Positions 32,262 through 43,060 of a DNA stretch of 64,000 nucleotides are shown here, in pieces. The translations under genes and the position numbers were made by a program. The notes beneath the pieces were generated by a model. The model worked only from the letters and a program-made list of their open reading frames with translations. It was not told the DNA's origin and made no database searches. The number at the start of each line of letters is the position of its first letter. Position 1 is the first letter of the stretch. Origin of the DNA: Eucommia ulmoides. Lineage: Eukaryota > Streptophyta > Magnoliopsida > Garryales > Eucommiaceae. The stretch spans positions 32,576,649 through 32,640,648 of the forward strand of contig CM028330.1 of assembly GCA_016647705.1 (NCBI GenBank), in the 5' to 3' direction.

Positions 32262-32394
32262 TATACCCGGGGTACCGAACCCCGGGTATAAACCCCGTAT
32301 ACCCAAAAAAAAAAAAAAAATTCATATACTCGGGGTTCGGAACCCCGGGTATACCGCCGGCCCCCCAAACCCGGGGTTCCGAACCCCGGGTAAC
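32262..32394. repeat. right array of CCCGGG palindromes (3 units)
   Basis: Units at about 32262-32290, 32325-32353 and 32369-32394, mirror images of the left array. The unit matching 30698-30725 is absent, so the left arm gained about 31 bp or the right arm lost it. Confidence 0.85.
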
Positions 32395-32482
32395 TCTAAT
32401 TACGTAAATAAGTTCAAAAGTAAACTATTTCGGTAATTTTATTTTAAAATTATATTATAAATGTAAACAACTCCAGAAACAG

Positions 32483-32660
32483 TGTACGTGTAGCTGTGGT
32501 ATGAGGAGGAGACAGATGAGGCTTCCTTACGGGGGACAGATCGTAGCCATACCTGGAAATTGATGCGTGTAAGAAAGTTCGGAGAGAAGTGCTGATTCAG
32601 CTTTTCGAAAGCAGTATTACTTTTGGTTAATTTGTAAAATCTCCCACCAAGAAAATTTTA
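32483..32660. other. possible displaced GRF promoter DNA
   Basis: The first non-repeat stretch upstream of GRF beyond the foldback and the TIR element. No motif identified. Confidence 0.3.
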
Positions 32661-33064
32661 AATCGCTCGGTCTAAGCTTGTACACCATTTGTCCGTGATC
32701 TTTTTTATTTGCTTTATTAGTTTAGTTTAGTCATTTCTTCCATATTTGGTAGAAAAATCTAATTATGTGTCATTATGTATTATAGTCATTTGTATTTTTT
32801 TGCTTGAAGTATAATGTGAGAAAACATACTCTTAAGTCATTCAAGTCTTTCACACTTTGTAATCTTTGATATTAATACAATTGTTATTATTATTATAATT
32901 ATATTCTCTACTTTACCGACATGTATTATTGTAGGAAAACTCGTTACTATTGAAACCACTCTCGTTATTCAAGATCCTCTTATCTTCAAGCTTACTACTA
33001 GGCGATCCTCATTATTAGCATCGCACGGTCTGTTTTTCAACCTCGAAAGACTCAATCCGTGATA
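32661..33064 (+). repeat. 5' LTR of deleted gypsy element
   Basis: Shares many blocks with 35424-35858, such as AGTTTAGTCATTT, TGTATTTTTTTGCTT and ATCGCACGGTC / GTCGCACGGTC. The left edge is approximate (within ~10 bp). Confidence 0.75.
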
Positions 33065-33113
33065 GTTGGTATCAAAGGATCGATCCGTTGCCTGACCACG
33101 TTGGTGAAATACC

Positions 33114-34200
33114 ATGTCGATGAAAGATCGTCTCGACATGCTTGAACAAAATATTTCCCATATTAACGTTGTTGTCGCTCTTTTGCGAAACCCCGATATT
33201 ATTGGGGAGGGAACATCTCAGAACCCCCAAATCGATCACCTGATCAAACGGATGGGCATAGTTGTCACGACATCCGTTGGCCATCATGCTCATATGGAAA
33301 AGTCAGCCCTTAATCTCCAAGGGGAGTTGGACGGCTTGAGGAACATTATGTACCCGAGCTCTTGCTGGAGACACCGGACAACTTACTTCGAGGGTTCAAT
33401 CTTATGGCGGCGCAAAAGACGCCAAGGAGCTTGAAAATTTCCTCTTTGATATGGAGCAATACTTTCGGCCCACTCAAGTAACCTCCGAAGAAAAAAAGGC
33501 GACAACAGCTTCCATGTATCTTAGCGGTGATGCTAAATTATGGTGGCGAACAAAATATGCAAACATCTTAGTGGGACATTGCATTATTAATATCTGGGAA
33601 GGCTTTAAAGGTAAACTCAAGCTACAATTCCTTCCATAAAATATCGAGTACACAATTCGACGACAATTAAGAGAACTGAAACAGACCGGGCACGTATAAG
33701 ACTATTTAGAAGTTTATGGCTCTCGTGTTGGACATTAGTATAATGTCCCAAGAGAATAAGTTCTTTTGATTCCTAGATGGCTTGAAAGATTGGATACGTC
33801 AGAAAATATAAAGACAACGTCCTACTGATTTTTCTGTTGTCGTTGCTGCCGCAAAAAGAGTAATTGATTACTCTCCTGAATGTACCACTAACCATGACAA
33901 GAGGAAAGATAAGAATATCTCCCATAATGATAGAAGTGGAGGTCAATCATCTCATGGAAGCTCGCTAAGACGTGGGAGCAACTCCAACTCAAATTCTAAT
34001 TCAAGGTATCCTTTGAAGAGTCCGCGCCGAGGCCAGCACTCAAAATCTGGCCAACCGTTCAACAATTTAGGGGCATCATTTGGTTCAACAAACCAAAAGC
34101 CTCACTGGGGCAAATAGGCTCATAAAAATTCAACTCCTTACTTTTTGTGCAACAAGAATCATGATGTATTCGATTGTCCACACAAACACGCTTTGTCCGC
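33114..34200 (+). pseudogene. gypsy gag remnant
   Basis: Segments spread over two frames: an N-terminal coiled region (33114 on), then ELENFLFDMEQYF, SMYLSGDAKLWWRT and LKLQFLP, the retrotransposon gag (PF03732-type) signature. Then a decayed SGL-like tail and a CCHC-type knuckle (about 34140-34175) whose first Cys is Tyr. Frame change near 33345; stops at 33637-33639 and beyond. Confidence 0.82.
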
Positions 34201-34339
34201 GTTGTAAGCATCGATTCAGAAAGAAAAGGAACATCAGGGAAAGTATATCATAGAGCACGAGGAGAAAACTTCAAATAAGTTTGATGCCCACCAAATGGGT
34301 ACAATTCGTTTGTTAAATACAATTAAGCAGCAACCGATG

Positions 34340-34828
34340 GCAATGAAGAAGGTCTTAAATAAGAAGAACCTCATGTTTGTGGATCTTCGAATTAATGGGC
34401 AGAATTCTCGTGCTTTAGTTGACACTGGTACTACATACTATTTTATATCTAATAAGGAAGCTAATTAATTGGGCTTACAGGTCGAGAAGTACTCAGGTAG
34501 ATTGAAAGTCGTGAATTCTGAAACACGTCCCGTAGTTGGAGTCACCAACACGTTACACACGAAGATTGCTCCGTGGGATGGGTTCCTCAACATCACCATT
34601 GTTCCCATGGATGATTTTCAAGTGATATTGAGGATAGAATTCTTTATGGACACCAAGGCGATCTCAATGCCTTTTGCAGATTCCCTTTGTATGATGGGAG
34701 ATCGATCGTCTGTTATTCCTACAACGCATTATTCGATTGAAGACATATCCGTTTTGGCTCTGCAGCTTGAGATGGAGGAACATCAAGATGACCTTCTAGT
34801 GCATAGTGGGGAAGAGACTAACCCATAA
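34340..34828 (+). pseudogene. gypsy aspartic protease remnant
   Basis: LVDTGTTYYFIS gives the retropepsin D-T-G at 34421. A TAA follows at about 34466 inside A-N-x-L-G-L, and the 34469-34828 frame then carries the rest of the protease fold (VPMDDFQVILRIEF). No RT follows. Confidence 0.8.
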
Positions 34829-35423
34829 ATGCCACATTTAATTTTAGTAAAAGTGTTGTTTGACTATGCTTGAATTGCGTCTCAAGAGAACTTCCAAATG
34901 AGTTTTTCCCTCATCCGGACAGGGAAAAATCTACAAATATCAAGTTCCCATTGGGCCAATCCGCTTTCATGTTAGAAAACGATGCAAAGACCCACTTGCT
35001 TTTGGTGGGACTACATCCAGAAAGACGGAGATACCGACTTTGTGTGTCGAGTGTTGGAGTTTCGGGGAACAAAGGTATAACCTTTGTCATGATAGATAAA
35101 GTTTCGAGTTCTACAACCTTATCTCCATCACTTCAATTTTGTTATTCCAGGGACACCGCTGCATAGTTTCTCAAGCATGATACTTAGTTGTAGAATGTTC
35201 CTAGGAGTAATGATTATTGCTTCAATCTGCACAAGCACTTTGATGTCAACATGGGTTCTAGTGAGATTGTCACAGTCCAGCCATCGTATCCTCATTCAGT
35301 GGATAAGCTCTACAAGTTAACATATCCGGAAGAAAGCAAAAGATAGGCAACAAACCGCAGACAGAATCAGAAGTACCATCAGAAGAAGTCTACGAGGACG
35401 TCGACTACTCAAGTGGGGGACAA

Positions 35424-35858
35424 TATCACAGTCTAATGCTTGTTCTCGCACATGGCCGCTCACCCATGACCCTTTTTATTTACTTTTCGGATTAGTTTTG
35501 CTTAGTTTAGTCATTTATTTCATATCTTGTAAAAAGATCCCATTATATCTCATCAAGCATAATGATATCTATTGTGGTCACTTGTATTTTTTTGCTTAAA
35601 ATACTATATGAGAGGACATACTCTTGAAGTCATTCAAGCCTTTCACACCTTGTAGCCTTTGATAATAATACAATTATTATTATTATTGTAATTGTATTCT
35701 TTCTAAAATGTCGGCATGTGTTATTGTAGGGAAACTCTTTGTTATTGAAACCGCTTCCGCAATTCAAAATTCTCTGATCTTTAGGCTTTCTACTAGGTAA
35801 TCCCCTAATTAGCGTCGCACGGTCCGTTTTCCAGCCTTGAAAGGCTCAGCCCGTGACA
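35424..35858 (+). repeat. 3' LTR of deleted gypsy element
   Basis: Follows the polypurine tract, starts TATCACAG (probably TGTCACAG originally) and ends CCGTGACA. An ATT microsatellite lies near 35667-35690. Confidence 0.78.
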
Positions 35859-36504
35859 CTGAGCAATGTGTTATCCGCTGAGATCGTGCACGATTGACAT
35901 ATATTTCTATGTTCATTTTTTTTAGGCATATTCAAGTTTTACTTTGAATATAACATGTGTAGCTTATTTTAAGGCGTCAACTATTTATTTGTTATTTGTT
36001 GTTGACAAAGTTAAAAGATTTTTTTGTTAATTCTTATTTAAAAATCAATTTAGAAATTAAATTAAAAAACAGTTAGATTGTTTGTTAGCTCAATATGTAT
36101 AAGTAACTTATTTTTTTATCCTTAGCGGTTGAAAAAGAACAATAGATAGACAAATAGGCCCTTGTTCTTTTTATTGTTTTTTTTTTTTTGGCGGAGTTGT
36201 CAAGAATGAGAAATACTGGTAAGGTAAGTTCTCATTTAGTTATTTTAGTCAGTTACCATTATTGTGCACAATATTATTCGCGGTTGTTAATTCATTTTGC
36301 ATTGTGTTGTCTTACAAGAGGTATATTGGAAATCGAAAGGAATCATAGGAGAAGAAGTTGCAAAGTGTTTGTAGGACGAAAATATATTTCTTGGGTGATT
36401 GTTCATTCTGAGGAATGTTCATGGAACGTCATCAAGTCTTATTCGACCAGTGAGGGGTGATCAAAGCGACGTTTTTAGTTGCATTCCCACAGATGACACC
36501 AAAC
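35859..36504. other. unassigned DNA
   Basis: AT-rich with a T-run near 36178. The 90-residue frame at 36188-36460 shows no recognisable domain. The last 30 bp (CACAGATGACACCAAAC) resemble the flank of a known class of plant non-autonomous elements. Confidence 0.35.
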
Positions 36505-37000
36505 TGTTGGAGTCTAAAATTTGTTAACACTTCCAGTTAATTAGGTCACCATCAAGGCAGATTCTTCTAGTTGAGGTGGAGTTTGAGTCTTCGGAGATGT
36601 ATGTTTGGTGAATAGTCTAAGTCTAAGGTCAATGGTCAACAATATTTAGTTCACGATTTCAAGCTGGTACCTACACAAAGACCTGCTGGGATGTACCTAG
36701 TGAAATCCTTCCGGCGTAAGAGTAAGAGATAAGGTAAAAAAAAACAAGTATTTGCTCAAGTATGAGGGTTAAGCATTATCTGAAGCATTGAATGCCTTGT
36801 TATTTATAGGAGAGGTGATTAATTAGTCGTGCGGAATTAGGGCCCTAAGCGCAGTCAATTATGGTAATCCGAAGCGTGGCCAATGAGGAAGCATGTGGAA
36901 TAGTTTAAGTCACTGGGCCTTATCTTTTTGGCCTACCAAGAGAAGACCATGGACTATATCGGGTGAATAGGAGACAGAGCCCAGCCCACTAAGATGCAAG
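36505..37000. repeat. dispersed TGTTGG repeat, copy 1
   Basis: Starts TGTTGGAGTCTAAAATTTG and shares ordered blocks with 60999-61789: GAGGTGGAG, a CCTACACAAAGACCTG/CCTGCATAAGGCCTG block, CTTCCRGCGTRAGAGTAAGA, then a TATTTATA box. The right end is approximate. Confidence 0.55.
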
Positions 37001-37074
37001 ATCTCTTTTGGTGGTACAGGGGCATGGACGTTTGCAGGTCGGAAATCGACCCAAAATCCATAGTGAGAAACAGT

Positions 37075-39386
37075 GATGTGAAGTTGCTTCCGTACTTGCT
37101 AAATTTTGTTAACGTGTTCAAAATGAGAAGTAATGTTCTATTATTAACATTTATAGTGACAGAGGAAGAGAATTTAAAAATGATGAAGTGATAAGTTGCT
37201 GTGATGAGCATGGTTATGCTCACAACTTTTCTGCACCAAGATCACCGCAACAAAATGGTGTAGTAGAAAAGAAGAACAGAACGCTTCAAGAGATGGCCAG
37301 AACAATGCTAAATGAAAATCGTTTACCAACCTACTTTTGGGCCAAAGCAGTAAGTACCGCTTGTCAGGTGGTAAACTAGGTATCAATTCGTAGAGGGTTT
37401 AACAAAACTCCATATGAAATCTGGAATGGTAAGACTCCTAATATTTCATATTTTAAAGTCTTTGGATGCAAATGTTTCATTTTGAATGACAAGGATAATC
37501 TTGGAAAATTTGATGCCAAATCTGATTATGAGATTTTTCTTGGATATACTACTAACAATAAAGTTTATAGAGTTTATAATAAACGTACTTTAGTAGTAGA
37601 AGAAACTATGCATGTTGTGTTTGAGGAAGCTGATCCATACTTGTCGAGAAAGGTTTTGGATGATGATAATGATGCAGGTATCTTAAATAACCAAAACCAA
37701 GATATTGATGCACCAAAGGAGTCTTAACAAGAGGAGGAACCTAAGGAGAAAGATTCAACTTTACCAAGAACTATAAAGAAAGTATCAGGGCATTCAATTA
37801 AAGAAATCATCGGTAATTTTAAAAAAGGTGTAAGTACTCGATCTTCTCTTAGGGATATAATTAATCTTGGTTTCTTATCTCAAATTGAGCCTAAAAATAT
37901 AAGTGATGCGCTAATTGATGAATCTTGGATCTCTGCAACAAATTTGAGCGAAACAAAATATAGTGTCTTGTTCTGAGACCAGATTCTCATCCAGTTATTG
38001 GTACTAAATGGGTATTTAGAAATAAAAATGATGAATCTGGTATGGTAATTAGAAATAAAGCAAGATTAGTGGCACATGGCTATAATCAAGAGGAAGGAAT
38101 TGATTATGATGAAGCTTATGCTCTTGTTGCTAGACTAAAAGCAATTAGAATACTACTCGTCTTTACATGTTCACGTAATTTTAAGTTATATCAAATGAAT
38201 GTAAAGAGTGCATTTTTAAATGGCTTTCTAGTTGAAGAAATTTATGTGGAACAATCCCCGGGATTTGAAAGTAACAAATTTCCTGATCATGTATTTAAAC
38301 TTCGCAAGGTTTTGTACGGACTCAAACAAGCTCCGAGAGCTTGATATGAGAGACTTAGCCGATATTTGATCGAAAATGATTTTCAAAGGGGTATTTGTGA
38401 TATAACACTATTTATAAAGCAAACTAATTTTGATATCCTATTAGTACAAATATATATTGATGATATTATTTTTGGATCTACTAATGAGGATAATGCAGGT
38501 TGAATTTGAAATGAGTATGATGGGAGAGCTGAATTTCTTTCTTGGATTGCAAATTAAGCAAACCAAATAAGGGATATTTATAAACCAAGCTAAATACACC
38601 AAGGAGCTGTTAAAGAAATATAGCTTGGAAGTAACTAAAGAGTACAAAACTCTCATGACAACAGCTACAAAAATTGAAAAAGACGATACAAGCAAAAGCG
38701 TTAATGAAAAGATGTATCGAGGTATGGGTAGCTTGTTGTATTTAACTGCTAGTAGACTTGACATTATGTATAATGTTTGTCTTTGTGCTAGGTTTCAGTT
38801 TTGTCCTAAATAATCACACTTAACTGCGGTTAAGCGAATTTTTTGTTATTTAAAGGGGACGACTGACTTAGGATTATGGTATCCTAGGGGGAGTGATTTT
38901 AAATTAGTAAGTTACTCCGACGCTAACTTTATCGGTTGCAAAATTGAGCAAAAATACAGAAGTGGATCATGTCATTTGTTAGGACATGTTTTGGTTTCTT
39001 GGTCAAGTAAGAAACAGAATTCGATAGCCTTGTCTACTACTGAGGCTGAATACATGGCAGCTGGTAACTGTTGTGCTCAAATGTTATATATTAAGCAACA
39101 GTTAAACGATTTTAGAATTTGTATGGAGGAGATCCCGATATTTTGTGATAATAAAAGTGTTATATGTTGAAGTAAGAATCCTACACAGCACTTACGAACT
39201 AAACACATAGAGATTAGACATCACTTTATTCGTGATCACATTCAGAAAATGGATATTATTATTGAGTATATTGATACCTCCGACCAGCTTGTTGATGTTT
39301 TTACCAAACTACTAGCGGAAGATCAGTTTATGAAAATTATTCGCGGTTTGAATATGATTAGGCATAATGATGTTTGCCTAGAGTAA
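37075..39386 (+). pseudogene. SIRE-like copia pol, 5'-truncated
   Basis: Begins inside integrase (VQNEK, YSDRGREFKNDE, FSAPRSPQQNGVVE), then RT (KARLVAHGYNQEEGIDY, YGLKQAP, YIDD near 38455), then RNase H (SWSSKKQNSIALSTTEAEYM and the RTKHIEIRHHFIRDH tail). These are the order and signatures of the SIRE/Maximus copia lineage. Stops include 37110, 37377, 37725, 38342, 38811 and 39168, and the frame changes at least twice (between 37727 and 38042, and before 38625). Gag, protease and 5' LTR are missing; upstream DNA is another repeat. Long dead. Confidence 0.9.
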
Positions 39387-39667
39387 GTTACATGTGTGTT
39401 GTTTTCTCCTTTCCTACTTAAATTTGTTTTTGAAGATGACAAAGGGGAAGAAATAAGTGATGTTTTATTTAGGGAGAGTATTATAAAAACTGTGTTTTAA
39501 AAAGTTTTCATAAAAAGGGAAAAATTTAAATTGTGCATTATTAAAATCTTCATTGTGATGCTTTAATGAGTTAAAAAAAACCCATCCTCGAATTCAAGGG
39601 AAGTGTGGTTATATTTTATTTTAAAGAAAATATCAAAGTTAATTGTCATCATAAAAAATGGGGAGAT
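39387..39667 (+). other. SIRE-like 3' internal tail and polypurine tract
   Basis: Noncoding. Ends AAAAAATGGGGAGAT just before the LTR TGTTGATCCC. Similar tails flank the LTRs at 14568 and 44846. Confidence 0.75.
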
Positions 39668-41791
39668 TGTTGATCCCAAGATTTTGATGAATAATTAAGT
39701 ATTGATGTTTTGGTGGAACTAATGTTTGATCAAGTGTTTCACTGATTTAAAGTTCCTGTAATGAAAATGTCAAATGGAATGGATGTTTAATGAAGATATC
39801 AAGATGATGAAGAAGTATTAAGAGTTTGAAGAAATTAGGAAAAACAACTTAAGTAAATATTAACTCTTAATATCCCATTTAGGAACACACATACATGGCA
39901 CAAAATGAATCTTATCTTTTATGTATATTTTTGTTAAGTATATTTATTTGCTCCTGTGAAAATTAAAAAGAAATATTTTTGAATGACTAAAATAGAATAT
40001 AAGATTATTAGTGGAGATTATTTAAATATAAAAATGGACAAAGGGATGAAGTTGTAAAAGAAAGTAGGTTAAAAACGAGATCAGAGAAGTGATTCAGAAA
40101 GAGGAATTCGACCGAGGAGTCGATCGGAGAAGGAAGATGAAATATCCTGAATTGAAGAGTCAACCGACCAGTCGACCTGTGAAAACATCTGAACTCTCTA
40201 AATCTGCGAGTCGATCTAGCGGTCGACCGGTGGAAGCATGACAAACTCTCTGAATCTGCGAGTCGACCGAGCAGTCGACTTAAGATCGTTGCGGCGATAG
40301 TTCGGATGCAAGCAGCGTTAGGCAGTCGACTGAATGTACTGGTTTAGGATACTTTTTGATCCGATTTTTAATCCAATAATAGCCATTTTTTGTTAGGATT
40401 TGAGAGAGATTTCGGGGATATTCTTAATGTTTAAGATATGGTTCATATACTAATTAAATCCTTTCAATATGGTTCATTAAATATTAATGTTTTTCAATTT
40501 AGTAATTAAAATGGATTCTACACTTATTTATTTTGATTGAGAAATATTTTGGGGATTTAATTGAGAGTTTTAAAAGTTGTTATTAAGTGAAATTGAACCT
40601 AAATGAAGTCCTTATGTTATAAGGGGTCTATAAGAGTATTTTATTGTCATGACACTTGTAAACTAACCGTTAGGAGACCGATTACATGTGCATTTATAAA
40701 GACCTGCGAATTTTCTAAGGAAGATAATCATTCTAAGAGAGAAAATCAGTTTATATCAATTTGGGAGAATTTTTATAAGAGTTATCATTCTATGATACTG
40801 TGAGCTATTCTAAGAGTGATTCTGATAATCAACTGCGATCAATTTTTGCTGATACCGGAATTGAAGCTATATTATTCTAATCATTAATACTGCGGATTCC
40901 GGGTGAAATATTTTCATACTGATTATTGCTTGTTTATTATTTTTACTTTTTGAAAATTGATCTTAGAAATTGTTTTTGATTTTTGAAGAAAATAATTTTT
41001 TCAAATAATTTCTTGAATCTGATTACGTGCTCCAATTTGCTACCTGTATCTTGTTAAAATTAAATTTCTGCATCTCACATATTTCTATCACTAGTTGGGA
41101 TATTGATTGAGTTTTTATTTGACTAGGGTAGTAAAAACTTTGAGTGAGATTTACTTATCAATTTTTTGTATTGATGAGTTGTGATGGATTAAATATCATT
41201 GGGGATATTTAATCAAGGGTAATAGGGTTTTAGTCTCTTCCTGTCAAGAGATTAAGGTAGTGATTATTCTTGAATAAGAATTGTGTTTTTGTTTTGAGTG
41301 TTTTTGTAACGATTCAATCATTACCAAGTAAAAGGATATTTGGAGTGTTTTGGTGAGGTTATAATTCTTGAGCCTTGTGTTAAAAAGAATTAAGTTATTT
41401 TTTAGCATGTAAAAAGTAGAGGTTATTCCTTAACCTAAGAAAAGAAAATTGTAAAGGTTGATTCTGAGCCTGTAAAATAATCGGTGTGTGGGTTTAGTTC
41501 CTACCTTTAAAGGAATCTTGATTTTAGTGGGTGCGACCTCCGTGGAGCTCGGGGGACTGGATTTGCCAAGAATAACTTAGTGAACCAGTATAAATATCTG
41601 GTGTGCTGCTTTCTTAATTTGTTTATCTTTGTTGTTTGGGTGTGCACTTAGACTTATTATAATTCCGCTGTGTTATAAAGATAATAATTAATTTAAATAT
41701 AAAATTAATTATTTGATTTATTGAATTTTATTCTGATAAGATTTTTTAATTACTCAATTCACCCCCTTTTGGGTATTCTACTGGGCCAACA
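39668..41791 (+). repeat. 3' LTR of SIRE-like element, 2124 bp
   Basis: Starts TGTTGATCCCAAG and ends GGGCCAACA. Alignable end to end with 8392-10533, including a GTCGAC/GTCGACC cluster at about 40105-40330. It abuts a MITE fragment at 41792. Confidence 0.9.
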
Positions 41792-41930
41792 CCTATGTTT
41801 GGTGATAAAAATGATTAAATGTGCTATTAGAATTATCACGCTCATGTTTGGTAACAAAATGGATTAAATATGATATTAGAATTATCATTCTCATTCCAAC
41901 GTTTGATTAGTGTTAGGAATAAATCATGAA
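41792..41930. mobile_element. fragment of Tourist-like MITE
   Basis: Two tandem-like blocks with ATGTTTGGTNAYAAAAATGATT and TATTAGAATTATCA match the interior of the MITE at 52019-52403. The rest is missing beside the LTR. Confidence 0.55.
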
Positions 41931-42355
41931 TGGAATACAAATATGCAATAAAGTCTCCACTTGAAAAATATACAATTTTTTTTTTTAAAAAAAATAGAGA
42001 ATATTCAAACATAAACCAAATGAAAACGACATAAAACATAAACCACATGAAACCAACATACAAAATAAGTTGACAAATCCATCGTTCAAAACAAAACTTA
42101 CAAATACTAGCACACCAAGTCAAGAAAAAAAATCAAAAATTTTCAAAAATCACCTCTCAATATACTTTAGACATATTCTGGATTTTCATTATCAGGAATA
42201 TTCCAAAAAAAGTTAGTAAGATCTGGATTTTGGAGTAAGACACTTTTAATTTTGTGTCTCTCAAATATAGATAATTTTGGAATTTTTGTTAATTCTCCAT
42301 AAACCATTTTTCTCGCTTCAAGTTTTGATTCATCAAACCCTAAGGCACAACTAAT

Positions 42356-43060
42356 TTAAACAGTGGCATCTCGAATTTCCTTACCAATAATTGATGCAAA
42401 ATTCATTAACCCATCGATTATGTCTTCCTCATCTCTTTTTCTTTTCTTTTCTTTTGTGCTTCCGAATGTTTCTTGCGTAGGTGGATTGGTAGATGACATT
42501 GTTGCATTCATTTTATTTTTTTCATCTTATTCTTTTTTATTTCTTCTGTCATATCAATTTCTGCTTGTGCAGCAGTACCAGTAGCCCAGTCTTTTTCCAA
42601 AGATGATGCACAAATTCTCATAGTATAGCACTGCAAATCAAATGCATAAAAAGTTAAATACATAGAATCGTCAATGTATTACATTTCAAATAAAAGTTGA
42701 AGGAATACCTTAAGGTAGCCTCGCCGAACCCTCAGACTTGCAGTCACACATTTCTTATCATGATAAAAACCAACTCTAATCATATCTTTGCCATTGAACA
42801 TATCATAGACGACATTGAAGTCTCTCTTTAATACTTTAATTCACAACTCAATATGTGTTTTGGCTTTGATAGAACTTCCTAGAAGTTTTTCCTCTAAATA
42901 TTTTTCAATAACGTTTACGTGTACAGATCTAAAACCATTTTCCGCTCGATGTGTTCCTAAATTTACCAAATTGAAGAGTGCTCCAATGAGTTCTTTATCT
43001 TCTTTCATATTCAATTTTATTTTACTTTTACCTGGACCACAACCATTACTACATGATTCA
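42356..43060 (-). pseudogene. Myb/SANT-like DNA-binding protein, truncated
   Basis: Minus strand. DKELIGALFNLVNLG, NGFRSVHVNVIEKYL and KVLKRDFNVVYDMF follow the plant Myb/SANT-like family (PF12776 type), whose members include stand-alone genes and accessory proteins of PIF/Harbinger transposons. One intron is visible (donor GTATTCC, acceptor TTTGCAG, about 42708-42633). The second exon ends KKRKRDEED, a likely nuclear signal, and a stop at 42358. Disabled by a stop in IEL*IK (about 42840) and frame changes in A-runs near 42595 and 42540. The N-terminus is cut at 43060 by an LTR. Confidence 0.72.

Larger units (their letters stand above)
30465..32473. mobile_element. 2.0-kb foldback element with ~0.8-kb inverted arms
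   Basis: Left arm 30465-31266 and right arm 31724-32473 are reverse complements at about 97% by eye, around a 457-bp centre. Termini read GAGTTGTTTACA and its complement. Flanks share CAGAAA exactly adjacent (30459-30464, 32474-32479). A longer CAGAAACAG also occurs on both sides (30453-30461, 32474-32482), which would be a 9-bp Mutator-like duplication if three terminal A's are unmatched. No transposase is encoded. It lies about 0.9 kb upstream of the GRF start codon. The family is not recognised. Confidence 0.88.
32661..35858 (+). mobile_element. Ty3/gypsy-like element lacking RT, RNase H and integrase
   Basis: LTRs are about 32661-33064 and 35424-35858 (right one ends CCGTGACA). A primer site TGGTATCAAAGG lies at 33067-33078 and a polypurine tract AAGTGGGGGACAA at 35411-35423. 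Between them are gag and aspartic protease remnants, then about 600 bp without RT motifs. A complete gypsy pol would need about 3 kb more, so the enzyme region was deleted while all cis-acting replication signals remain. The LTRs are strongly diverged, so it is old. Confidence 0.8.

Noticed and set aside
32143-32436. 97-residue frame with GVPNPGYKPRIP-like repeats
   Set aside because: It is the palindrome array of the foldback read in one frame.
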